Shown one piece after another: positions 34,131 through 45,900 of a stretch of DNA of 64,000 nt; within the stretch, counting starts at the first letter, position 1, and every line of letters begins with the position of its first letter. Position numbers and translations under genes: made by a program. Source of the DNA: Blastomussa wellsi (lineage: Eukaryota > Cnidaria > Anthozoa > Scleractinia > Plerogyridae); the NCBI GenBank assembly GCA_947652115.1, contig OX393565.1:22862212-22926211 (forward strand). Direction: 5' to 3'. Under the pieces are notes generated by a model. It had not been told where the DNA came from. It did no database searches and was given only the letters and a program-made list of their open reading frames with translations.

Positions 34131-37100
34131 TTATTCCTCACATTCACTTGGGGGAATAAACCTCTCAGGATCCACTCCAAGTTCCACATCGAAAAAGCTG
34201 AAAGGAATCAAGAGCATCTTTGTGCTTTGTTTCTGTGCAACGTTTTGGCCCCACCCTCCCAGGCCTCCCTTCCCTTCCCCATAAAACGTTATATTTTATA
34301 TCAATACATTTTGTTTTACATTCGGGCACCAATTTTCGTTGGTAATTGGGAATAAACTGCCCAGGGGGGACTCGCATATGAAAGGGGCGGCGATATTAGT
34401 CGTTTCGCTTAGGGGTGTAAATTTCGGATTTTGGTCTCACTTAGGGTGTTCTGGTCTAAACGCCATTATATTTAGCCATGAAGGTCTCGTTTAGGGTTAC
34501 ACGCGAAGAAATATAATATATATGTATTATTTTTAATTCATTTTATTTACTCGATTCATATAATCAAAGTCTCTTTTAGGGGTCAAAAAAGTTTGGGCCA
34601 CGCCCAGATCGGTCTCCTTTAAGGGTTTAATTCAAAATTTCCGACGAGCATCCCCGCCCCTTTCATATGCGAGTTCCCCAGGGTAAACTGCGTTCTTAGA
34701 GCGGTAAACAATTAAGAAGCCCCGAGTCTTTCAATAAAATTTCTTGGGAGCTGGTGACCAGCGTTTCGTAATCCCTAAAACGGCTGCGAAGGAAACTAGT
34801 GACGAGAGGTAGTCGTCTGAATACGTCACATTCTCGTCCCCATAGCCCTTTTCGTTTCTCTTAGCCGGTGGGCCTGGGCACGAGAAACGAAGGGCTCTGG
34901 GGACAAACGATTTTCAAAAAAATTCGGATTTTTTTAATGGCGGTTGAGAACAAAGAAAGCTTAAACGGAAGTCAAAATGTTCGCTGGCCGCATTATTACA
35001 ACACACACCATGTAGAAACATCAATGCTATATACATGAAGTCCGGAAGTCTTAGAATCTCGGACTGGAAATCGTATGTCTCCAGAGCCCTTCGTTTCTCG
35101 TGCTAAGGCCCTGCCGGCTATGAGAAACGAAAAGGGCTTGTCTTGTTAGCTATACTTGCTCCATTTGGTTGAGCTATAGTATCACCTCTTTGGTTTTTTT
35201 CCTCAGATTATTTAGAGGTTTCCTTCATTTTAAGAGTAATATGGCTTGTCGCACAAAATGACTCTCAATGACGCGACGTAGCTTATAGTAATTTGCTATT
35301 GGAACCTGCAGTTTTGCAATTGCATTCTGGTATCACTAATCTTGCTATGGGAACAGTAATAGATCTCTATAGTGAACGAACGCACCTGGTGTGAATGAAA
35401 CCAAACTCCTTGGAAACGATGTTCTCGTGAACCGGAATGCAGCCGGGCTCTGTAACTGTCACATAGTAACGATCTAAAAATAACACAGAACAAGATCAAC
35501 TTTTACCAGATCAAATGAGATTCTAGCACGCGCTGACATTCGTCTTACCGTCTCCCATCTCTCCTTCAAAAAGAGCAACGTTGACTCCCAACCCCGGTAG
35601 CGCATTTGAGCCTATGGTCGCTTCTCCTAGGAAAGTGGCGTTTTCGGGTATCTCAATCCTGTGGAAGGGATCTGTGAGTTCTTTCTTGACGCACTTTCCA
35701 GTCTTGTTTGGGCTCAGTTCAATCTGGTACATGACGTGCTAAAAGAAAACAAAAACGATCGTATTTACCTCTTTTGAGAAGGACTACCTTGCACAACAAA
35801 ATGAGCGGCTTTCAATTGACTGTCGAAAGTTGCTTTGATTTTGCATTACTACATTCAGTTATCGGTTTAAAAATCTTGCGCGACATTTTCAACCAATCAG
35901 ATGAACATAAACCGAACTTTTAAAGCGTGGTTCAATTCTAGCTGTAACCTTCCCCCTGGGCAACCCCCGGGACAAGTCCAGCTCTTTCGGCCCGGGGGAA
36001 GGGAATTGTTTTAAGCGGCCTTGGCCCGATTGGATCACTGGATTGGATCACTGGATTTCCTGCGTTCTGGCAAAAGTGATTAATTTGGTTGCTTTTACGA
36101 CACTCAATTGAAATTCACTCTAAAGCCCGGTTTAATCGTTGAACTTTACACGTGCCGAATCCCGAATGCGAATGAGAAAAATCTATTGTTTTCCCTCATT
36201 TGCATTAGATTCGGCACATGTAAAGTTCGAAGTTTGAACCGGGCCTAAAAGTATTAAATGAAAGTACCACTCAGTAATGTGACGAGTATGCTTACATAAA
36301 GTTCCCGCCTTGTAGGTCACGTGACTGGGGTAGAGAAAGTCTGCCATGTTTTCTGTTTATGTACTTTCTTGCTTGGTGCAATAAAGTCAGTGTGTTCTGC
36401 AGACTCCGTTGTCTATCCGCATATTGTTACAAGTAGCTTAAATTTGAAGGCCCACAAAGACCCACAAACTAGCCAAGGGTTTCATCCACAGGCTTAAAAG
36501 CTAGAACCACCTTGTACAGCATAATAAACAATAACAGGAGCTAACAGTGCATGAAAGTAGAAATGCAAAAGTTACAAACACCTTTTGTACAGGAACGTTA
36601 CTAGTACCTCATGAAATAACTGCTAAATAGCTTTTATTTAATGGTTACAGAATTTTCACTTGTTATTCAATGGTTTTCTATGAAATACATGCCAATATCT
36701 CACGAAGGATTATTATTGTACCTCGCGGTGGAGAAAAATGTACTCGTAAAACTTCCTCGGCTCTTTTTTCACATCAATCTCTTCAATTATGCTGAGTCTC
36801 TCCCCATAAGCATCATACGCGAGTCTTCCAAACACAGCTACATCCTTTGACGGATCAAACTGGAAAGAAAAAGTTCATTGTAAATTAATTCAAATTACTT
36901 TCTCGAACCTCCAAGAAAAACGAAAATATTTACATGAGATGGAAACTCGGGAGTTCGGGAAATCAGGGCTGAAGTTGCAGTGTTTGACTGAGTGAAGCAA
37001 ATGGAACTTCGAGAAATCGAGGAAACCAGAAGTCGGATTCTACTATACTCATGATCGGGACGAAGCAAAACAAGACCAGGGGAGCGTTATCTAAAAGTTG

Positions 37101-38922
37101 TCCTAGGGGAGGGGCTAGTAGGGATAGAGTGAGGAGAGAGATTAACGTTTGTCCCAGCGGGAGGCGCAGTTGGCCTAATGGTTAGTGCGCTCGACTCCGG
37201 ATCGGACGGTCTGGGTTCGAGCTCTAATCGGGGCACTGCGTTGTGTTCTTGGACAAGACACAACTTTCACAAATGAGTACCAACGAAATGAATTATAATG
37301 CCGGGGGTAACCCTGCAATGGACTTGCACCCCATCCAGGGGTGGGGGGTTGGGGTGGTTAGACATACTCCTAGCTATAAGCTCCAGCAGTATGGGCTACT
37401 AGACCCGAGGCTTTACCTGCGTGATTCAGCGGAGTTCCAATCCGCTTAAATGGGATATAACAAATAAGTAAATCACAGAATCTACTATCTGTTAAACACG
37501 TAGCTTGTTTAAGATCTGGGGCCAGTCCAATGCGCAGAATACGTTCATTTACTTCTAGCATTGCCGGAAGTAAAGATTAGGCGGAAAGTGGTTTGGAAGA
37601 GGACCATATCCCTTGTGAATAGGCCATTTCCGAGTTCTCTTTTGCCTCAGCTTCAAAACGAGTCTAAGTGCGAAACCATTCCTATGAAAATGTGTTTTAC
37701 CTGCATCTTCATTCTCATGCGAAACAAGCTTATTTCCATACGAACAGTTTAGCACTTGGACTCGTTTTGAAACTGAGGGAAAAGGGAACTCGGAAACGGC
37801 CTATCCTCCTTGCTCTATCGATGCATAAATCGTGAGCACCGGAGCAATTATCTTGATAATTACGTAAATTCTCCTCCATGAGATGGCAAGAAATGTGCAC
37901 AGACCAGCAAGAAAAATTTGTGTATCGTGAGGATCATACTCACCGTCATTTGGCGTGCATGCCATTCGGGTGGAGTCTCTGAAAATGGTCACACGACATA
38001 AATTATTATTATATTTTAATTATGTGTAATGATATTCTCTCTATGATCAGTGTTTACGTGTTATTCAATATAATTTGGTTTTATCAACTGGGTTGATAAT
38101 GTCAATTGGCCACCGTAAAGAGATTCAAGAGCTGACGTTTCGAGCGTTAGCCCTTCGTCGGAGCGAATAAAGGAATTGTGGGTCGTGTGTTTTTATATAC
38201 AGAAAGATGAAGCTTCGCTATTGGCTGGTGCCTGGTAACGTGAAAACAACGGGATAAATTAGTTGAATGAAAAGCGTTCGTTGATACCGTGAGGATTAAG
38301 AGTGCCGATTTGAAAAATTAATTTTTGTTCTAGAGTTTTACGGCTTTCCGTGTTTCCTTGGTGAAGGGAAAGGCCGCAGACTGCCATATGTTGCTTAGCA
38401 TGATTTGGGAGATTGAAGTGTCTCGCGACCGGTTTCGATGCATTTTTGTCGTCTTTCTCTATACGTCCCGAAGGTGTTCTCGGAATCGGTTGCCAAGTCA
38501 AGTCAAGAACACCTTCGGGACGTAGGGGAGGAGGATTGCGTGATGACCCTAATAACGGCTGCGAAGGAGACTATTTCAGTCCGGGCTAATTTAACTCTGG
38601 TCTGGAAGCCAAGATGAATCTCAGCGCTTCTAACCAAAGGTAGCCCAAGCTACCTACCATGACATTATGCACCTATCAATGTAAATCCCGCGGGGGGAGG
38701 GGAGTGCGGGCATAGGTGGGAGATTTGAACTGAGCTGAGAATTTTTATTCAAATGCCCGGCCCCAGGGCAATTGTAGATGGTCAAAAGAGTTACAAAAAG
38801 TCAATAAAATGTTGCTAGAAAGGCCATTAAAACGGTCAAAAGCCCGCCCTAGGGGACGATGATTCTTACACGGCATGTCTGAAAAAAAGCTTACTGAGCC
38901 ATTTACCGTGTTTTAAATAAAG

Positions 38923-38963
<41 letters not shown>

Positions 38964-40057
38964 AATAACTGTCAAATCCTCAACCTGTGCCCGCACTCCC
39001 CTCCCCCCCAGCGGGATTTACATTGATAGGTGCATTACGTAACAGCATAAACATGAGAGTTTGTATGGGAATTAAACAATCACACAAAAACCGTTCGAAA
39101 TATGGGGAAAATATCAATAAAATGATGTCGATTTCTCTTCTACCGTGAAGTACGCGTGCTTTTGTGGAGTTTGGGGCCGTTTAACTTAAAATACCAGTGT
39201 GTTTTGGGTGTGCGCGCTACTCTGTTTCACTCTTGGTATAAGGAAAACCGTAAGATAGACGTCAAAACACGCTGAAATCAGTTTGAAACGGCCGGCTCAA
39301 ACTCCGGAAACGCAAGTACCACACAGTAAAGGAGATTTGCGTCAAATCATTTCCTTTCCATATTATTTGGCACGCTTACACAATGTCGTGTTGACGGTTG
39401 CCTCCCGCGATGGTAATCCTTTACATGCTCGCACGCAACACAGTTTTTTCATTTTTTCACTTTTAAGAGCTTCCAAAGACCAAAGACCTGATTACGTGGC
39501 TTCACCCCAGGCAAAAAAGTTCTCGTCATGTTTTTTCTGGAATCCGAGCTGAAATCCCAGCGCTTCTTATCGGGGATCTGAAACAATTCAGCCCCTGGCA
39601 ATTCACCATCTCTCTAACCAGGCTCTATTAACTCCGAGGTTTTCTTTTCAGGCCGAAAAATAGATTGACAAACAGATTTGTTGCAGAAGAAAGAGAACAT
39701 AAAATTTTGGAAACGATACGTTATGCAACAATTACGTTGCGACCCGTTATGTTGCAAGCGAACGAAATCACGCTCGTCAGTTTATCTCTCTCGATAATGC
39801 TGCTTCTTAACTTCTTTTTACACCAAAAATTTTCACTTGGAGACAATTTCAAGAAAGATTCTTATAATCCAAATACATACTGGGTGCAGTCTCATTGTGA
39901 GCCAGGGTGCGTGCCATCGTCATCGGTACAAGTAATCTTCAGGTGACCACGGATTGGATATAGACATTTGTGTGAAAATAAGTTACTCACCGCATGGTTC
40001 AGGCCTCTGAGCATTGACAAGGGTCACAAGAAACAACGTTCCCAGAAAGGCGAGCAT
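34131..40057 (-). CDS. Ependymin-related secreted glycoprotein
   Basis: Six exons on the minus strand: 40057-39991, 37978-37944, 36859-36722, 35738-35549, 35473-35386, 34197-34131 (TAA); 194 residues, the usual length for the family. Signal peptide MLAFLGTLFLVTLVNA followed by QRPEPCE. Family hallmarks: KCVKKELTDPFHRIEIP, NATFLGEATIGSNALPGLGV, TVTEPGCIPVHE, and the C-terminal FFDVELGVDPERFIPPSEC. Four cysteines (PEPC, GKC, PGC, SEC) sit where ependymin disulfides are expected. Sequons NKT and NAT suggest N-glycosylation. Ependymin-related proteins are secreted or lysosomal and are thought to bind lipids or calcium; the role here is unknown. The introns are large and full of foldback elements, SINEs and a Penelope-like fragment. 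The diverged relative at 19768 has the same exon phases. Confidence 0.92.
34361..34683. mobile_element. 323-bp hAT-type MITE with perfect 8-bp target duplication
   Basis: Flanked by TAAACTGC at 34353-34360 and 34684-34691. Inverted ends: ACTCGCATATGAAAGGGGCGG at the left and complementary CCGCCCCTTTCATATGCGAG at the right. An 8-bp duplication is typical of hAT elements. In the last intron of the ependymin-related gene. Confidence 0.85.
34841..35145. mobile_element. Foldback element with nested palindromes
   Basis: Left end 'agcccttttcgtttctc' and right end 'gagaaacgaaaagggct' are complementary. Each end is also palindromic within itself ('gagaaacgaagggct' at 34881 and 'agcccttcgtttctc' at 35086). 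Confidence 0.8.
35935..36030. repeat. Dispersed repeat fragment, partner at 41300
   Basis: Shares 'cccgggacaa', 'tccag' with 'ctttcg', and 'ggaattgttttaggccttgg'-like sequence in the same order with 41300-41400. Probably a degraded MITE. Confidence 0.45.
36121..36247. mobile_element. 127-bp foldback MITE
   Basis: Left 'gcccggtttaatcgttgaac' and 'cgtgccgaatc', right complementary 'gattcggcacatgtaaagtt' and 'gtttgaaccgggc'. Intron 3 of the ependymin-related gene. Confidence 0.8.
37160..37420 (+). repeat. tRNA-derived SINE family A
   Basis: Head ggaggcgcagttggcctaat with A box TGGCCTAATGGTTAGTGCG and B box GGTTCGAGCTC, then 'ggcactgcgttgtgttcttg' and 'ggggtaaccctgcaatgg'. Intron 2 of the minus-strand ependymin-related gene, so antisense to it. 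Confidence 0.75.
37620..37803. mobile_element. 184-bp MITE
   Basis: Ends TAGGCCATTTCCGAGTTCTC and the complementary GGGAACTCGGAAACGGCCTA. The arms continue with 'tcaaaacgagtctaagtg' and its complement. TA at both outer ends may be a target duplication as in Tc1/mariner-type MITEs. A half copy lies at about 32930-33030. Confidence 0.75.
38064..38525 (-). pseudogene. Penelope-like retroelement 3' end (copy 2, truncated with inverted head)
   Basis: Minus strand. It keeps the family end KPVARHFNLPNHAKQHM, SRKTLEQKLIFQIGTL and NPHGINERFSFN before a stop, in frame where copy 1 is broken, but lacks the GIY-YIG core. At its 5' limit the block 'agaacaccttcgggacgt' is repeated in inverted orientation 23 bp away (38462-38525), giving a snap-back head. 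A hammerhead-like motif is at 38121-38170 (minus). In intron 1 of the ependymin-related gene, same strand. Confidence 0.7.
38121..38170 (-). ncRNA. Hammerhead-ribozyme-like motif, copy 2
   Basis: Same core as at 32676 (CCGACGA ... GAAAC GTC), but stem I is weaker: only ATTC/GAAT pairs because one arm has diverged. Confidence 0.35.
38665..39041. mobile_element. 377-bp TIR element containing (TTGA)n
   Basis: Left TGCACCTATCAATGTAAATC then 'ccgcggggggaggggagtgcgg'-like sequence; right complementary 'ccgcactcccctcccccc' then GATTTACATTGATAGGTGCA. Inside is an AATAAAG followed by TTGATTGATTGATTGA at 38923-38962. Intron 1 of the ependymin-related gene. Confidence 0.8.
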
Positions 40058-40379
40058 GTTCCTTTCGATATATGGAAGACTGCAGCGAAAAACGCGGTGC
40101 TATCTCCGATATCCGCTGATGTCACGCGAAGTCAGGTGATTGAACAAAGTATCTGCTGATAAAAAAATTTAATACACGGTATCGGGTGTCTAAAAAAACT
40201 GAAAGCCGCAAATATCCAGCTCTGATTGAGCGTGTCAGGTGCAGAGCTGATTGCAGATTTTCTAAAATGACGTGCAGGAAATGGTTGCAAAGAAAAATCA
40301 TATTTATTTATAGTTTATTCGTGTGAAAGACAGAAACAGGAGAATAAAATAAATAAAAATAGACCTCTTTGTTGAAGTG

Positions 40380-40632
40380 GTATTTAGCACTGCATGCTAA
40401 TTGGGACACTGTAAATTCGTAAACAAATATTGTAAATGAAACAGAAAGCTGTTAAAAATCCCAACTAGCAGGAGGCAGACAAGTTGGCTATTTACGTTTT
40501 TACACCACGGGATTCACAAAGCGTGCATGGAGGAGTTGAATCCATTTTGGCAGGGAGGAGGATTTGAACTCTGGACCTCTTGAGACCAGTCCAGCGCGCG
40601 CCCTAACCACTTGGCCACGCTCGCCTCCTGCG
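40380..40632 (-). repeat. tRNA-derived SINE family B
   Basis: On the minus strand: head 'cgtggccaagtggttagggc' (A box) and GGTTCAAA-like 'agagttcaaatcctcc' (B box), then 'aacttgtctgcctcctgct', 'gttgggatttttaaca' and 'tacagtgtcccaattagca'. Same order as at 45300 and 53430. Confidence 0.65.
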
Positions 40633-42538
40633 CGAGCCAAACATTAGCAAGAAGTGTAAAAACGGTATTTTTGAACTGAAAAATATTGCAACTGAAGATG
40701 CTTACTAAAGAGGGGAACATTGGGGTCGGCATTGTACAGTCTCCTTCGCAGCCTTTTTATTGAATGCCATGATCCCCAAAAAATGGTTGCAAAGGAGACT
40801 AACGGTATTGCGGTATTCAGCTTTTTTTCAAGTGGTGGTATTTTTCAAGTCTTATGCGGGGTATTGCGGTATCATATGAAAAGATCCCTCACGGTACTGT
40901 TCTTGTATGCACTTCTTCTGCTTCTGATGCCTTTAGTTGAATCTCTTGTTTTGTATACATTACTTTACAGTGACCAGAAGGCCGTTCAACAAATACAGTT
41001 TTCTTTTTCTTTGTTCTGTGAAAAACAATTTAATTTGTGAACTACTCTACTGTCGAACTACCAAAATAACGTACCAAAATACACGGACACGTTCATGGAG
41101 CATGCAAGCTTGAGATAAGTGACAGTAAGTCAAACACGCATGTAACTACTTTAAGTGAGCGTGGCCGATTATGCGGTATCGGGAATTTGCTTAGCATTGT
41201 GGGACTGAACCACCAACCTCGCGCTCCCTGATTTCCCGCTTTACCGCCTTGACCGAAAGGCGCCTGGGGACAAGGCCGCTCTGCATGTAATGCGTGTTCA
41301 ATTCTACCTGTGACCATCCCCCCCGCAGGACAATTCCCGGGACAAATCCAGCCCTTTCGACCAGGGGTGGGGAATTGTTTTAGGCCTTGGCCGGGGTGAG
41401 GAGTGGGGCAAATCCAAATTTCTCAATGTTCTTCCCAGTTCCCTTAACCCTTATCGGTTGACACGATTGTGCCGTACCGCGCTAGGAGACTGCAAATTTC
41501 CAGGGAAAATCTGTAAAAACTGTAGCCAACTGGTCAGAGAAGAATAATCTTTTAAAATTTAAATATGCTTTTGGAGGTTTTTCGCTTTCCCTTTATTGTT
41601 CTGTTCGCTGGTTGCAATTGCAAGCTCCTTTCTTTCCTATTCTTTCGAGGTAGTGGTGCGACGCACGGGTTAGGTTTTTCTTCCAGTTTTCTTTATAAAA
41701 TGTAGTCTTCATGACTTCTTACACTACAAATGTAGCCTCTGTTATTCATGATTTATATAGTCTAGAAAAGCGTTCAAATTCGTGAGTAAACGGGTAACAA
41801 GTCACTCTTTATAATGACGACGTCGCGATAACAAGTGGCTAAGTTGCCAGAGGCGATCGCGAGGGACTTCGCGGTCGCTTTCAGAGACGTGTATGTCTGG
41901 AAAAACGTCGTCTTTTGCCATTTTTACAGAAATCAGTATTTTTATCTCGATTTTGTACACAAAACTCAAAATGCACATGCCCGGGGGGTGTGGCCGGGTG
42001 GGGATGGTAACATGTAGAATTGAACCCCGCATAATGAACACATCGATTATCAATAGACAAATTATGGGAATTCTGTGTTAAAGTTGTTCATAACAGTTTC
42101 CCCAGGCCAGGGAAAACGACCTGGGAACGGGGTTGAGGGCTTATAACTTAAAAACGAGCTCGGTAACCCCCCCTTTTATTATTGAATATTAATTCTTACT
42201 CGTCAAGATACAACTGGAAAAGTTACCAAAAATTCTTAGGAGTAGTTTCAGAACCATCTTAATTAACTTTTCCAAAAAAATAAAAATAAAATAAAATAAA
42301 AAATAAGGTGGCTCGGGATTACCGAACTCGTTTTTGAGTTATATATGTTAAATTTACACGCTCGAAAAGAAGTCAAAATGTTGGGGGCACGGAATAAACT
42401 AACTCCGTAGTCCGCGTAAATTGGAAAACCAAACAAAACAGAGATTTGCACTCCACTTAGACGTACATGAGCTTGTTGTGCAACCTCGTTCCCAGGGCTT
42501 TTTCCTTCTTCGTGTGGTGCGTCCTGTGATGCAGCTTT
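40633..42538. other. Intergenic stretch between the ependymin-related gene and TMEM62
   Basis: No gene recognised. A 106-codon open frame at 40720-41040 has hydrophobic runs but no family match and overlaps repeat sequence ('tattgcggtat' units). A repeat fragment shared with 35935 lies at 41300-41400. Confidence 0.4.
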
Positions 42539-42799
42539 CAATGTTAAGCCCGAGGGAGGGGAGGGGGGGAGGGGGTGTCGGGCTGCCCACTGGACTTTGA
42601 CTGTGAGGTTTGTCCCCAGGGTGGGGTTTTTGATCGGGAATTTTGACATGGCCGCCATTTTCAATAGTGGAGAAGTGGAAGATTTTGGTACTTTTGACCA
42701 ATTATGTTGTCCCGGGGGTGGGGAATTTGACTTAGGTTTTCAAAAAATGTCAAAATCCCCACCCCATGCCCGACTACCCCTCCATCGCGCTTAACATTG
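42539..42799. mobile_element. TIR element just upstream of TMEM62
   Basis: Left CAATGTTAAGCCCGAGGGAG and right complementary 'ccctccatcgcgcttaacattg', with 'gtcgggc' / 'gcccgac' inside. Flanked at the right by 'ataggtgca', like the element at 38665. Ends about 190 bp before the TMEM62 ATG, so it may overlap the promoter. Confidence 0.65.
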
Positions 42800-42986
42800 A
42801 TAGGTGCATAATCGACCACAGATTTTCATCACATTGTCAAATTTGTGTGTAGGCTCGTGAGGTCCGGCGAGTAAAGCAACAGTCTGAACAGTCAACGCAA
42901 AGTCAAATTCGCCGTTTTGAGCTGACGAACGACAAAATACAACACCTGAGGACACTTGAGGCCGTTTATAACCGGATTTACCGGAA

Positions 42987-45900
42987 ATGACTTTTACATT
43001 AAAGCGAGGCTTCAGTTTTATCAACATGGTGGTCGGAGCTAAAGGTCTTCTTTCACTGATCGTCCTTATAGTCATTTTGTTATCATCATGGCTTGTTGCT
43101 GTTTTGCTGGAATATTACACGGGGCACGGCAAGCCACTCAAGCCTCACAAAAATACATATTTAGCTCCATTTCCAAGCGATAAGTTGGAAAACATCTTCT
43201 GGTTCGTGCAGGTAAGAACGTACAAAATTTAAATGTGATTGCTCATTTCCGGACTACCAAGTGCCGGTCTTTTCGTTGTTGAAAATATTTTTGGACAAAA
43301 CGAGTGACTGCGCTCGTGTTTCAAAAGAGATTTGTTGCTCATTTAAACCACTGTAAATATATCGAAGTCTACGGTTGTTAGGAAGGCCCTAATATGTACA
43401 GGTACGCCTTACACATTTTGGTTTGGTCTTCTTTTAGTGGTAAGCTTAGATGTGATGTCTCAGTGCAATAGTTGTTGCCATTTATCGTGTACGTCTCAAA
43501 TCGATCCAGTCATCGAAAGCTTACTTTGAGTTGATATCCAATTATAAACCTCCCAGGAAAATATTTTCACTTATTTACATTGTTTTTGAATAGCAGGTGG
43601 TAAAATACTTCAGGTGTCAAATTGTTTCATAATGGAGCATTATTTGACTAAATTTAAGGGTCCGATATTGCATATTTTGCTCAACAGATATCCGACATTC
43701 ACATCAGTAAATACCGCGGCCATCAAAGATCCAATGATCTCAAGCAATTCTGTAACGAGAATATAGATGTAATCAGACCAGTTGCAGTTCTAGCTACAGG
43801 TTGGTTAGAATACTGGTATGTTCCTTTTTTGGCTAAACCGCCGAATATAGAATCACTCTTATTCATATACCAAACAAGTCAGCTGGTCTATTTTCCTTAA
43901 TGCCGAGCAAAAAGAGTGAGATGAGCCAGCAATATTTTATTTATATGTGCTGCAAGCCAAACAAGGTTAATACTGTAGGTTCATGTAGCCATAGTTACAG
44001 GTACTACATGTACTGAGTACAACAGGTACGACAGGTACTGAGTACAACAGGTACGACAGGTATTGAGTACAACAGGTACGACAGGTACTGAGTACAACAG
44101 GTACGACAGGTACTGAGTACAACAGGTACGACAGGTACTGAGTACAACAGGTACGACAGGTACTGAGTACAACAGGTACTACAGGTACTGAGTACAACAG
44201 GTACGACAGGTACTGAGTACAACAGGTACGACAGGTACTGAGTACAACAGGTACGACAGGTACTGAGTACAACAGGTACGACAGGTACTGAGTACAACAG
44301 GTACTACAGGTACTGAGTACAACAGGTACGACAGGTACTGAGTACAACAGGTACGAAAGGTAGTGCGAGCACTACCAGTACTGTCTACCAGATGAGCCAA
44401 AATTATATGGACCTTGATGCCCTTAACATATTTTTCTCATTCTTAACATTCACTTCTTACATTCACGGCTGAGCGGTGAGCCACCAAATCTAACTTTTTT
44501 CAGAAGTGGCCCTGTATAGAGTAGTTGCTCCCCTTTTTAATGGAGAAAAGTGTTAGATTTCCCCAGGTAACAAGTTAATCATTCTGGTAATGTGTGGTAC
44601 GTCCCAGAAAATACTTATACCCCCTCCCCCCTCATGGAGGATCATTAAAAAATCGAAGGGGCAGCAGGTCCAATTGAAAATAGTTAAGGAGAGTATGAAT
44701 CTAAACAATGTTGTTTGTAGTTATCATTGTTGAATTAGCAAAGAAATGCAAAAAAAAAACTAAAAATAATGAGCCTGCTGTCATTTTATTCAGTATACTA
44801 AATATTAAATAAGAAATCTGCATTTGTTACATACACTTTCACATGACCTAAGAATCTAAAAGAGTCAATCAGCAATGGCGAAAGTGTAACAAAATGTCTT
44901 TATACTTATTAGGTGACTTGACAGATGCAAAGGATGTCAACCGACTTGGATCTAAACAATATAAAGAAGAATGGCAAGAATACTACAATGTACTGAAAGA
45001 AACTAAAGTTGAAGATAAAACTAAATGGTTGGACCTGAGAGGAAATCATGGTAAGGAAATTCAAATGGTAAATAGCATATTATATAGATTTAGGCAAGCC
45101 TAAAAGCAGAGCTCCAGATTTTTAACTATTTCTCAATAACTTGTGAAAATACTTAAAGCCTGTGATCCAATGGAAAACTATTACCTGGAGGACAGTCTAC
45201 TTAAAAACATAATTAAACATGTGACCCCGTTCTTCACCTGAGCCCACAGTTTGTTGAAATGATACGAGTGTAAAAACCTGTGGGTATAAATAAGTAAATA
45301 AATAAATCACTTCATTTAAGTGTCTAGTATGTATTTAGCACTGCTGTGTTAATTGAGGACACTAATATGGAAGAAAATATTGTAAATGAAAGAGAAAGTT
45401 GTTAAAAATCCCAACTGAAAAGAGGCAGGTCAGTTGGCTATTATGAAAAGCGGAGGAGTTGAATTCGGTATTACCCTGGACCTCCAGTCCCGTGTCCTAA
45501 CCACTGGGCCTCGGCTGCCTGCTCAATATTGTTTTGAAGTTCTTTGTTGTCTTGTTCGTACTATGTTTTATGCTACTGGTGAGTTTCACAGGTTCTTACA
45601 CTGACGATGAGCCCAATTTATCATAATATCAATGTCCAATATCAAAGATGAGAGCTGGCATGGTATATTTAATAATACCACACATACATGTATATTTGTT
45701 ACTCAAGGTGCTCCACTGGCACACCTTATATGCACTGTTCAGACATCAGCACAGCTATTAATTATTATATTTACCTTCTATATAATTATCAATTATCTCC
45801 ATCAATAAATTACTGTTTCCATATTATAACTGGTGATAATTATTGTCTTTAGAGGTTGAATAATTATATACAAAATTCATATATTATGCTGAACAGAAGC

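Noticed and set aside
37160..37240. tRNA gene
   Set aside because: The same head with the same long body recurs at 27690, 50998 and 53058, so it is a SINE.
40720..41040. 106-codon open frame with hydrophobic runs
   Set aside because: No family match; overlaps repeated 'tattgcggtat' sequence and an inverted repeat word.
43967..44400. Minus-strand open frames of 60-126 codons
   Set aside because: Produced by the stop-free 25-bp minisatellite.
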